Shown: in pieces, positions 56,732 through 64,000 of the stretch | How the letters are laid out: each line of letters begins with the position of its first letter | Position numbering within the stretch: the stretch's first letter is position 1 | NCBI RefSeq assembly: GCF_018139685.1 | Contig: NZ_JAGSPN010000018.1 | Coordinates: 1-64,000 of the forward strand | Source of the DNA: Cognatundibacterium luofuense | Lineage (GTDB): Bacteria > Pseudomonadota > Gammaproteobacteria > Burkholderiales > Burkholderiaceae_D | DNA: 64,000 nucleotides | Direction of reading: 5' to 3' | Notes under the pieces: model-generated | What the model was told of the DNA's origin: nothing | Database searches by the model: none | The model's input: the letters and a program-made list of their open reading frames with translations, nothing else | Program-made: the position numbers and the translations under genes

Positions 56732-57772
56732 TCAGTTAGGTATCACAGTGGCATTCAGACCGAGGCCGGACAATTTTGCCTTCACCCTGTCTGCTTCTTC
56801 CTGCGAGGAAAACGGTCCTACCCTCACACGGATTTTGTCGCCCTGACTGGTCGACACTTTCTGCGTATACGATGAAACACCGGCGCTGCGCAGTTTTGCC
56901 TGCAATTCGTCTACTTTTTCCTGACTGGCAAGTGCTGCAACCTGCATCGTTACTTTACTGGCTGCCGGTTTGGCTGGCGCAGATTTTCCTTCCAGAATTG
57001 CCATTGCGCGTGCTGTTTCATCATCACTGGCACGCTTTTGCGCAGATTTTGATTCATCCTTTTTTTCAGGATGATCCGGCTTACGTTCGGCTTTAGCCGG
57101 TTCAGCTTTGGCGGTTTTGACTTCCTGCTTTACTTCCGGCTTGGGTTCCGGTTTTACTTCGGGCTTACGTTCCGGCTTGGGTTCTGTGCGGGTTTCCTGC
57201 TTAGGCTCTGGCTTACGCTCAGGTTTTGGCTCAGCCTTCGCCACCGGCTCCGGTGTTCTGGGTTTATCAATCACAACAGGTTTTACATCGTTCTGCGCGA
57301 CCAGCGTACTGGTTGCAGGTTTGTTGTCAGCTGGTGTTGCGGCTTTTTTTTCTGCTGATCTGACAGGTGGCGCCGGTTCGATAATTTCTTCCGGCTCGTC
57401 AGTTTCCGGCAAAGGACGCGATTTTGATGGTGCTACCGGCTCTGCGACCAGTTCCGGTGCCTTGTCTTTGGATGGAATGCGGATTTGCACATCATCCGCA
57501 ACCGGCTTCGGTTCGGTATCCAGCACCATGGGCAACACAACGGCTGCTGCGAGCGCCAGTGCTGCCGCACCGATCAGCCGCCGGCGCGCCCGTTTTTTTT
57601 CGGGTAGCAGCGGATCATCTGTGTTTCTGCTGCGACGTGCGGGCTGTTCCCGGTCTTTTTTCCCGCGCTGCCGTGTATCGAGACTGTCGAGTTCTGCACG
57701 CGAGCGGAATTCTCTGTCATCTGATCGTTCAGACGCATTATCTTTATTTTTTAATCGCGAGAACAAACCCAT
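56732..57772 (-). CDS. dedD: SPOR-domain cell division protein DedD-like
   Basis: This 346-residue protein starts MGLFSRLKNKDNASERSDDR (ATG at 57772; the frame is open to 57805). A basic cytoplasmic part is followed by one membrane helix (LIGAAALALAAAVVLPMVLD). A long Pro/Lys/Glu periplasmic linker has near-repeats of KPERKPEPKQE. The C-terminal SPOR domain KVTMQVAALASQEKVDELQA...IRVRVGPFSSQEEADRVKAK binds denuded septal peptidoglycan. The position between folC and cvpA is that of dedD in Proteobacteria. The linker repeats may vary in number. Confidence 0.92.
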   Translation of the reverse strand: MGLFSRLKNKDNASERSDDREFRSRAELDSLDTRQRGKKDREQPARRSRNTDDPLLPEKKRARRRLIGAAALALAAAVVLPMVLDTEPKPVADDVQIRIPSKDKAPELVAEPVAPSKSRPLPETDEPEEIIEPAPPVRSAEKKAATPADNKPATSTLVAQNDVKPVVIDKPRTPEPVAKAEPKPERKPEPKQETRTEPKPERKPEVKPEPKPEVKQEVKTAKAEPAKAERKPDHPEKKDESKSAQKRASDDETARAMAILEGKSAPAKPAASKVTMQVAALASQEKVDELQAKLRSAGVSSYTQKVSTSQGDKIRVRVGPFSSQEEADRVKAKLSGLGLNATVIPN

Positions 57773-57834
57773 TTGCTGAATTATCCGAATAAAAACTGCG
57801 AACAAAGCCGGTTGGCCGAATACCCTGCAGATGC

Positions 57835-59109
57835 TTAACGAGCGCGACGCGCACGCATCGCACCTGCAACTGTCAGGAACGAGCCAAATACTACTATTCT
57901 ATCATTTTCACCCGCTTTACTCACCGCTGAACGGTAAGCTTCTTCAGGCGAAGTAAAGCAGGACACGGTTTTTTCTGCTTCGTTCAGCGCGCCGCTGGCA
58001 CGCAGTTTTTCTTCCAGCTGTTGCGCCGTCGCAGCGCGCGGCAATGGCAGATCAGTCACCAGCCAGTGATCAACTTTCGCACCCATGTGCGCCAGCACGC
58101 CGTCAATATCCTTATCCAGCATGGAACCAAACACGGCATAGGTGTAAGGATGAAAACCCATGTTATCCAGATTTTGTGCCAGCGCAGCAGCAGCATGCGG
58201 ATTATGGGCGACATCCAGAATAATCGACGGACGACCCGGCAATACCTGGAAGCGGCCCGGCAATTCCACCATGACCAGACCGGAACGCACTTCCTGTGCG
58301 CCGACCGGCAAACGGTCTTTCAGTGCTTCCAGCGCGGCCAGCACTGCACTTGCATTCAGCAACTGATTCGCACCACGCAGACTCGGATAACCCAGCGAAT
58401 TGCGGCGTTGATTGCGGCCACCGTAATTCCACTGTTGTTTATCGCCGTTGTAATTGAAGTCACGCCCGAACAGCCACAAATCCGCACCGGTTTTTTCTGC
58501 ATGATCAATCAGCGATTGTGGCGGCGCAGGATCGCTGCATACGGCCACTTTGCCCGGACGGAAAATGCCGGCTTTTTCAAAACCGATCAGTTCGCGGGTG
58601 TCACCCAGATAATCAACGTGATCAATATCGATGCTGGTCACAATCGACACATCCGCATCCACCACATTCACTGCATCCAGACGTCCGCCCAGACCAACTT
58701 CCAGAATCACCACATCCAGTTGTGCATCTGCCAGCAAACGGCAAATCGCTAAGGTAGTAAATTCGAAATACGTCAGCGAGGTGTCCGCACGCGCGGTTTC
58801 CACTTTTTCAAAGGCATCCACCAGTTGCGCATCGCTGCAGTTTTCACCATTGATACGTGCACGTTCGTTGAAGTCGAGGAAATGCGGTTTGCTGTACAAA
58901 CCAACACGATAACCGGCCTGCAACAAAATCGATTCCAGCATGGCGCAGGTCGATCCTTTGCCATTGGTGCCGCCGACCATAATGACCGGGCAATCGTATT
59001 GCAAACCCATACGGTCGCGCACTGCGCTGACGCGCGCGAGACCCATATCAATTTCTTTCGGATGACGCTGTTCCAGCAGAGACAGCCATTCTTGTAGTGT
59101 ACGCGACAT
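57835..59109 (-). CDS. folC: bifunctional folylpolyglutamate/dihydrofolate synthase
   Basis: This Mur-ligase-type enzyme adds glutamate to (dihydro)pteroate and folates. It has 424 residues. The ATP loop is VGGTNGKGSTCAMLESIL (about residue 46). The Mur motif is LVTSIDIDHVDYLGDTRELI. The C-terminal domain has ILDVAHNPHAAAALAQNLDN. The DFHS signature at the N-terminus is EIDMGLARVSAVRDRMGLQY. It lies between accD and dedD. A hairpin at 59133 separates it from accD and may reduce read-through. Confidence 0.96.
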   Translation of the reverse strand: MSRTLQEWLSLLEQRHPKEIDMGLARVSAVRDRMGLQYDCPVIMVGGTNGKGSTCAMLESILLQAGYRVGLYSKPHFLDFNERARINGENCSDAQLVDAFEKVETARADTSLTYFEFTTLAICRLLADAQLDVVILEVGLGGRLDAVNVVDADVSIVTSIDIDHVDYLGDTRELIGFEKAGIFRPGKVAVCSDPAPPQSLIDHAEKTGADLWLFGRDFNYNGDKQQWNYGGRNQRRNSLGYPSLRGANQLLNASAVLAALEALKDRLPVGAQEVRSGLVMVELPGRFQVLPGRPSIILDVAHNPHAAAALAQNLDNMGFHPYTYAVFGSMLDKDIDGVLAHMGAKVDHWLVTDLPLPRAATAQQLEEKLRASGALNEAEKTVSCFTSPEEAYRSAVSKAGENDRIVVFGSFLTVAGAMRARRAR

Positions 59110-59132
59110 AATCTTTACTTACGGATACGAAA

Positions 59133-59161
59133 AAAGCCCATGCAGAAACTGCACGGGCTTT
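59133..59161 (-). terminator. hairpin between accD and folC
   Basis: The arms AAAGCCC-A-TGCAG (59133-59145) and CTGCA-C-GGGCTTT (59149-59161) pair with one internal mismatch and a 3-base loop. On the minus strand it lies 20 bases after the accD stop and ends in a T run, so it is probably a partial terminator inside the operon. Confidence 0.75.
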
Positions 59162-59180
59162 CGGAATGATACGCAAAAAA

Positions 59181-60053
59181 TCAGGCAACCGCTTCGGCAG
59201 GCTGATTTTGCAGCAGCGCCAGCAAACGTGCCAGCTCTTCACGCATTTTGCGACGGTCTACGATCATATCGATCGCACCTTTTTGCAACAGGAATTCAGA
59301 ACGCTGGAAGCCTTCAGGCAATTTCTCGCGAACAGTGTTTTCAATCACGCGCGGACCGGCAAAACCGATCAGTGCTTTCGGCTCACCGATGACCACATCA
59401 CCCATGAAAGCGAACGATGCGGAAACACCACCCATGGTCGGGTCAGTCAGCACAGAAATAAACGGCAGTTTTTGTTCAGCCAGTTTTGTCAGCATGGAAG
59501 TGGTTTTTGCCATTTGCATCAGCGACAACAAACCTTCCTGCATACGTGCGCCACCGGTTGCGGTGAAGCAGATAAACGGCACTTTTTGCTCCAGCGCGGT
59601 TTGTGCGCCGCGTACAAAACGTTCACCAACAACAGAACCCATGGAACCGCCCATGAATTCAAACTCGAAGCAAGCCACAACGACCGGCACCGACATAATC
59701 GAGCCACCCATCACGATCAGCGCATCGGTTTCACCGGTGGTTTCCAGCGCGTCTTTCAGACGATCCGGATATTTTTTGCTGTCTTTAAATTTCAGGGAAT
59801 CGACCGGCAGCACTTCCTGGCCGATTTCGTAACGGCCGCCTGCATCCAGCAACGCATCCATACGCTCACGCGCACGGATACGCATATGGTGGCTGCATTT
59901 CGGGCAAACATGAATATTCGCTTCCAGATCGGAACGGTACAGTACGGATTCGCAGGACGGGCATTTGACCCACAGACCTTCAGGAATCGATTTACGCGCA
60001 CCGGATTCAGAACGCTGAATGCGTGGTGGTAACAGTTTTTCTAACCAGCTCAT
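59181..60053 (-). CDS. accD: acetyl-CoA carboxylase carboxyltransferase subunit beta
   Basis: This subunit moves CO2 from biotin to acetyl-CoA with AccA. It has 290 residues from the ATG at 60053 ([16 protein letters not shown]). The N-terminal four-Cys zinc finger is [20 protein letters not shown] plus PKC. The carboxyltransferase core has [40 protein letters not shown] and [20 protein letters not shown]. trpA lies 47 bases upstream. The trp-accD-folC order is typical in Proteobacteria. Confidence 0.97.
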   Translation of the reverse strand: MSWLEKLLPPRIQRSESGARKSIPEGLWVKCPSCESVLYRSDLEANIHVCPKCSHHMRIRARERMDALLDAGGRYEIGQEVLPVDSLKFKDSKKYPDRLKDALETTGETDALIVMGGSIMSVPVVVACFEFEFMGGSMGSVVGERFVRGAQTALEQKVPFICFTATGGARMQEGLLSLMQMAKTTSMLTKLAEQKLPFISVLTDPTMGGVSASFAFMGDVVIGEPKALIGFAGPRVIENTVREKLPEGFQRSEFLLQKGAIDMIVDRRKMREELARLLALLQNQPAEAVA

Positions 60054-60100
60054 GTTTTCTCCTTTATGCAGCATATTGCTGCCGGGGTGTTTCGCAGTGG

Positions 60101-60898
60101 TCAGGCGTCGAGTGCCTGCCGTATCCCCGAAACAAATGATTTTACCGCAGCTGCCGCGCCTTCGGGACCTGCTTCTTCCATCAGCTGGATGATACGGGAA
60201 CCGATCACCACACCATCTGACACAGAAGCAATCGCTTTGGCTGTTTCCGCATCACGGATACCAAAGCCGACACCAACCGGCACACTGACATGTTCACGGA
60301 TACGCGGCATCATGTCTGCCACCGCACTCAGATCCAGATGACCCGAACCGGTAACGCCTTTCAGAGAGACATAATAGACGTAACCGGATGCAAGTTGTCC
60401 TACTTGCGCAATTCTTTCCGCAGTGGAAGTCGGCGCCAGCAGGAAAATTGCATCCATCTCAGCTGCACGCAGGGCAGCAGCAAATTCACTGCTTTCTTCC
60501 GGCGGATAATCAACGATGAGCACACCGTCAACACCGGCTTCAGACGCAGCAGAAATAAACGTTTCCACACCCATACGTTCTACCGGATTGGCGTAGCCCA
60601 TCAGTACCACGGGGGTGTTTCGATTGTTTACTCTAAATTCGCGGACGCATTGTAATACATCCCGCAGCCCAACTCCAAATTTCAGCGCGCGCTCTGACGC
60701 ACGCTGAATCACCGGGCCGTCTGCCATAGGATCAGAGAAAGGAACGCCAAGCTCGATAATATCGGCACCGCTTTCGACCAGCGTATGCATTAATGGCACT
60801 GTCAGTTGCGGAGACGGATCACCGGCAGTAATAAACGGGATCAGGGCTTTTTTACCCTGCGCTTGCAAATCGGATAAAGTTTTTTGAATTCTTGACAT
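60101..60898 (-). CDS. trpA: tryptophan synthase alpha subunit
   Basis: It cleaves indole-3-glycerol phosphate and passes indole to TrpB. The 265-residue TIM barrel has the catalytic Glu in [20 protein letters not shown] with Asp following, then [51 protein letters not shown] and [20 protein letters not shown]. It follows trpB with a 66-base gap. Confidence 0.97.
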   Translation of the reverse strand: MSRIQKTLSDLQAQGKKALIPFITAGDPSPQLTVPLMHTLVESGADIIELGVPFSDPMADGPVIQRASERALKFGVGLRDVLQCVREFRVNNRNTPVVLMGYANPVERMGVETFISAASEAGVDGVLIVDYPPEESSEFAAALRAAEMDAIFLLAPTSTAERIAQVGQLASGYVYYVSLKGVTGSGHLDLSAVADMMPRIREHVSVPVGVGFGIRDAETAKAIASVSDGVVIGSRIIQLMEEAGPEGAAAAVKSFVSGIRQALDA

Positions 60899-60964
60899 GA
60901 TATTTTCCGGAAAGAGTCATGAACAACCACCCGTGATGCATCTGCATACGGGCGGCTGACGGCA

Positions 60965-62236
60965 TCAGAAGCGCAGACCTGCGCGTTCCGCTACGGTATG
61001 CATATCCTTATCGCCGCGTCCGGACAAATTAATCAGGATAATTTTATCTTTCGGCAAGGTTGCCGCGAGTTTCACACCGTAAGCCAGTGCATGACTGGAT
61101 TCCAGCGCCGGAATAATGCCTTCAATGCGACAGCAATCATGGAAAGCCTTCAGTGCTTCTTCATCGGTGATCGTCACATACTCTGCGCGACCAGTGTCTT
61201 TTAACCATGCATGCTCAGGACCGACGCCCGGATAATCCAGACCGGCAGATACCGAATGGGTTTCAATCACCTGCCCGTTTTCATCCTGCAACAGATAAGT
61301 ACGGTTACCGTGCAGCACGCCCGGCGAACCCAGCGTCAGCGAAGCAGAATGGCGACCGGTTTCAACGCCGTCACCACCAGCCTCAACACCGATCAGGCGG
61401 GTTTGTTTTTCATCGATATACGGATAAAAAATCCCCATCGCATTTGAGCCACCACCCACGCAGGCAACCACCGCATCCGGCTGACGTCCGGTCAGCTCAG
61501 GCATTTGCCACAGGCATTCCTCACCGATCACGCTCTGGAAATCGCGCACCATCATCGGGTAAGGATGCGGACCCGCTACCGTGCCGATAATGTAAAAGGT
61601 GTTTTCAACATTCGTAACCCAGTCGCGCATCGCTTCGTTCAGCGCATCTTTCAGGGTTTTGGAACCGGATTCCACCGGCACCACGGTAGCGCCCAGCAAT
61701 TTCATGCGGTACACGTTCTGCGCCTGACGCTTCACGTCTTCCGAACCCATATAGACCACGCATTCCAGACCAAAACGCGCGCAGATGGTGGCGGTTGCCA
61801 CGCCATGCTGACCCGCGCCGGTTTCTGCAATCACACGCGGTTTGCCCATGCGCTTCGCCAGCAAGGCCTGACCAATCACATTATTGATTTTGTGTGCGCC
61901 AGTGTGGTTCAGATCTTCGCGTTTGAGAAAAATCTGGGCGCCACCGGCAATTTCAGACCAGCGCTGTGCGTGATACACAGGTGACGGGCGACCGACGAAG
62001 TATTTCAGTTCGCGGCGGAATTCTTCCAGAAATGCCGGATCATGCTGATAACGCGCGTAGGCTTTTTTCAGCTCCGATATCGCATGCGATAAGGTTTCTG
62101 ACACAAAGGTGCCGCCGTAAGGACCGAAATGGCCGCGTGAATCGGGAAACTGGTAGGTTGCAGCCTGAAACATGGCTGCCGGTGCATTGACTGAGGATGC
62201 AGCAAATGCTGCACCTTCTGGGGTGATTTCTTTCAT
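60965..62236 (-). CDS. trpB: tryptophan synthase beta subunit
   Basis: This PLP enzyme joins indole and serine. It has 423 residues from the ATG at 62236, which has AGGA 6-9 bases upstream; the open frame extends to 62281, but that would overlap trpF and lacks a good ribosome site. The core motifs are the PLP lysine in [40 protein letters not shown], the phosphate site [18 protein letters not shown] and [12 protein letters not shown]-like [15 protein letters not shown]. It is a trpB1-type enzyme paired with trpA. Confidence 0.97.
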   Translation of the reverse strand: MKEITPEGAAFAASSVNAPAAMFQAATYQFPDSRGHFGPYGGTFVSETLSHAISELKKAYARYQHDPAFLEEFRRELKYFVGRPSPVYHAQRWSEIAGGAQIFLKREDLNHTGAHKINNVIGQALLAKRMGKPRVIAETGAGQHGVATATICARFGLECVVYMGSEDVKRQAQNVYRMKLLGATVVPVESGSKTLKDALNEAMRDWVTNVENTFYIIGTVAGPHPYPMMVRDFQSVIGEECLWQMPELTGRQPDAVVACVGGGSNAMGIFYPYIDEKQTRLIGVEAGGDGVETGRHSASLTLGSPGVLHGNRTYLLQDENGQVIETHSVSAGLDYPGVGPEHAWLKDTGRAEYVTITDEEALKAFHDCCRIEGIIPALESSHALAYGVKLAATLPKDKIILINLSGRGDKDMHTVAERAGLRF

Positions 62237-62277
62237 GATAGTCCTGTCTGTCGTATGCGCTGACAGAGGCATACGCC

Positions 62278-62946
62278 TCATGCAGTCGCAGTCTGATCGG
62301 CAATCCGCACCTGTTCGATAAAGGCGCGGACTTTCTGTTCGTCTTTCATTCCTTTGCTGCGCTCAACACCACTGCTGATGTCGACCGCAAACGGACGCAG
62401 TTGCTCAACAGCACCAGCGACATTTTGAACGCTCAAGCCACCACTCAAAACGACCCGAGGCGCGAGCTCTTTTGGAACGAGAGACCAATCGAATACCTTT
62501 CCACTGCCACCGTACCCTTCTACATGGGTATCCAGCAACAGACCATGACATAAACGGCTTTCCGAGCGAAAAGCCGAGTCTGATTGTAGCAAATCCTCCG
62601 GCCTTGTGTCAGGCCTGACGCGAAAAGCTTTCACAAACGGCAAGCCAGCTGCAGCAGCCAGCGCAGCGCACCGGGCCGGTGTTTCATCCCCATGAAACTG
62701 CAGTAACTGCAATGGCACCTGACGCACGACTTCCATCAATTCCTGTTCCGTCGGATTGACGAATAAACCGGTGACCGTCACATACGGCGGCATATCCTGC
62801 AGCAAATCTGCTGCCTGTTGCGCTGTCACAAAACGCGGGCTGGGCGGATAAAACACCAGTCCGATCGCATCGGCACCGGCCGCAATCACCATGTTCAGAT
62901 TTTGTTTTTCAGTCAGTCCGCAAATTTTGATACGTGTGCGTTTCAC
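62278..62946 (-). CDS. trpF: phosphoribosylanthranilate isomerase
   Basis: This enzyme performs the Amadori rearrangement in tryptophan synthesis. The 222-residue TIM barrel starts with the catalytic Cys block [20 protein letters not shown]. It continues with [34 protein letters not shown] and [19 protein letters not shown], and ends with the catalytic Asp in [20 protein letters not shown]. It is the first gene of the long minus-strand unit trpF-trpB-trpA-accD-folC-dedD-cvpA-purF, so its promoter lies in the 140 bases before the divergent wecG-type gene. Confidence 0.96.
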   Translation of the reverse strand: MKRTRIKICGLTEKQNLNMVIAAGADAIGLVFYPPSPRFVTAQQAADLLQDMPPYVTVTGLFVNPTEQELMEVVRQVPLQLLQFHGDETPARCAALAAAAGLPFVKAFRVRPDTRPEDLLQSDSAFRSESRLCHGLLLDTHVEGYGGSGKVFDWSLVPKELAPRVVLSGGLSVQNVAGAVEQLRPFAVDISSGVERSKGMKDEQKVRAFIEQVRIADQTATA

Positions 62947-63086
62947 TTCATTTCCTTTGAATTGTCAGGCATTTATCTCAGCATCATGCCATTGTTCAGC
63001 ACGAAAAATAGCCTGTTCCCCGCTGATAAAGCGCAGAAAAGCACGCAGTTCTGAGATAATCGGGCAAACTTTCTTTGCAAACGATT

Positions 63087-63887
63087 ATGAATCAGCCAGC
63101 CGTGCATTCACAGACTATCGATTTATTCGAATTATCCATCCGTACCGAGAATTTTGCGCAAGCGCACCGCAGTTTGCTGGACGCTGCAAAACAAGGCAGC
63201 GGGCGGCCGAAAGTTGTGGTGACACCGAACGTTGATCATATTGTGCGGCTGGATGCGCAGGTAGAATTCAAGCAACTGTACAAAACGGCTGATTATATTT
63301 TTGCTGACGGCATGCCGGTGGTCTGGGCCAGCCGTATGAGCAGCGCCCGTTTGCCGGAACGCGTAACCGGCGCGGATTTATTTGTCAGCCTGTGCCGCAG
63401 CGCGGTCACTGAAAAACTGCGTGTATTTGTGCTGGGCGGTATGCCGGGTCAGGAAGAAGAATTAAAAGCTGACTTTGCACGGATTTATCCCGGCCTGCAA
63501 ATCAGTCTGCTCTGCCCTTCGATGCAATTTACTACCGATGGCGACGAAGCCAATGCCGCCATCCGTCAGATCATCGACTTACAGCCGCATTTCGTGTTCG
63601 TTTGCCTCGGCATGCCGAAACAGGAATATTTTGCGTTCCGCTTACGCAAGGAATTGCCTGCCGGTCTGCATGCACCGGTTGTGATGTGCGTTGGCGCTGC
63701 TATGGAATTTGCGCTGAATAAGAAAAAACGCGCACCGTTGTGGATGCAGAGAATTGGCTTTGAATGGCTGTGGCGCTTACTGTCAGAGCCACGCCGTCTG
63801 TGGCAGCGTTACACGGTACAAGGCAGTAAATACGGCGGCATTTTATTGCGTGAGCGTAAGCGCCAGCAGGCTTTGCGTCAGCAATAA
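63087..63887 (+). CDS. WecG/TagA/CpsF-family glycosyltransferase
   Basis: This 266-residue GT26-family enzyme transfers N-acetylmannosamine-type sugars to lipid-linked intermediates in surface polysaccharide synthesis. The family blocks are VVTPNVDHIVRLDAQVEFKQ, YIFADGMPVVWASRMSSARL, PERVTGADLFVSLC, FVLGGMPGQEEELKADF, FVCLGMPKQEYFAFRLRKEL and GAAMEFALNKKKRAPLWMQR. I chose the ATG at 63087; a TTG at 63075 is possible. It stands apart from other polysaccharide genes in this window, so its acceptor is unknown. Confidence 0.94.
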   Translation: MNQPAVHSQTIDLFELSIRTENFAQAHRSLLDAAKQGSGRPKVVVTPNVDHIVRLDAQVEFKQLYKTADYIFADGMPVVWASRMSSARLPERVTGADLFVSLCRSAVTEKLRVFVLGGMPGQEEELKADFARIYPGLQISLLCPSMQFTTDGDEANAAIRQIIDLQPHFVFVCLGMPKQEYFAFRLRKELPAGLHAPVVMCVGAAMEFALNKKKRAPLWMQRIGFEWLWRLLSEPRRLWQRYTVQGSKYGGILLRERKRQQALRQQ

Positions 63888-63966
63888 GCAGAACTCATTT
63901 CGTAAATATGTTTATTGATAAAGATAATCGTCAGTAACCATATTCGCCGCTGATCATCAGCAACAA

Positions 63967-63994
63967 AAAAAACGGTGCCGCAGCACCGTTTTTT
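63967..63994 (+). terminator. intrinsic terminator after the wecG-type gene
   Basis: The stem AAAAAACGGTGC (63967-63978) pairs with GCACCGTTTTTT (63983-63994) around a CGCA loop. Confidence 0.92.
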
Positions 63995-64000
63995 CTTTTT

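Overview
The window is a stretch of bacterial chromosome, most likely from a betaproteobacterium of the order Burkholderiales and probably near Oxalobacteraceae. The main evidence is gene order: galU-ligA-zipA-smc, dapC-dapD-pilU-arsC/spx-dapE-prmB, dapA-bamC, and trpF-trpB-trpA-accD-folC-dedD-cvpA-purF are blocks typical of that order. The family is an inference from gene content and moderate GC judged by eye. I see no rRNA, tRNA or CRISPR array.

Layout. (a) 1-4.4 kb: the end of an IS3-type insertion sequence, then an all-minus-strand patchwork of orphan polymorphic-toxin tails and immunity genes. They are separated by three copies of a ~260 bp element with inverted terminal repeats. (b) 4.4-12.1 kb: galU, ligA, zipA, smc (minus). 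(c) 12.4-20.2 kb: dapC, dapD, pilU, arsC-like, dapE, prmB and an ABC-F ATPase (plus). (d) 20.2-24.7 kb: an accessory island with a PACE efflux gene, its decayed duplicate, an OmpA-like lipoprotein, an unknown gene and a VOC gene, interrupted by three short repeat copies. (e) 24.7-36.1 kb: mtfA, a DinG/YoaA helicase, YdcH-like, PP2C phosphatase, FimV-like, trmJ, suhB, mutS. (f) 36.2-39.3 kb: a second patchwork of orphan toxin/immunity modules bounded by three repeat copies. (g) 39.4-53.2 kb: an OsmC-YcaO fusion, H-NS, slyD, roxA, a small lipoprotein, bamC, dapA, a methyltransferase, a degenerate site-2 protease, yciO, a PHP phosphatase and a TonB receptor. (h) 53.2-54.7 kb: a DUF7000-like gene between two reversed repeat copies. 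(i) 54.7-64 kb: purF, cvpA, dedD, folC, accD, trpA, trpB, trpF (minus) and a WecG-type glycosyltransferase (plus).

How the genes work together. Lysine/diaminopimelate synthesis is represented by dapA, dapC, dapD and dapE. Tryptophan synthesis (trpF, trpB, trpA) shares a strand with fatty-acid (accD), folate (folC) and purine (purF) genes. ligA, smc, mutS, zipA and the DinG-type helicase serve DNA maintenance and division.

The most unusual feature is a ~95 bp interspersed repeat present twelve times, always outside core genes. Its conserved block is GGTCGTCGGCAGAAAGTC, and a small hairpin in it shows a compensatory base change. The repeat borders each orphan toxin/immunity module in both arrays with the same polarity, so the two loci look like repeat-delimited cassette arrays. 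Several modules are decaying through frameshifts, in-frame stops and duplicated tails.
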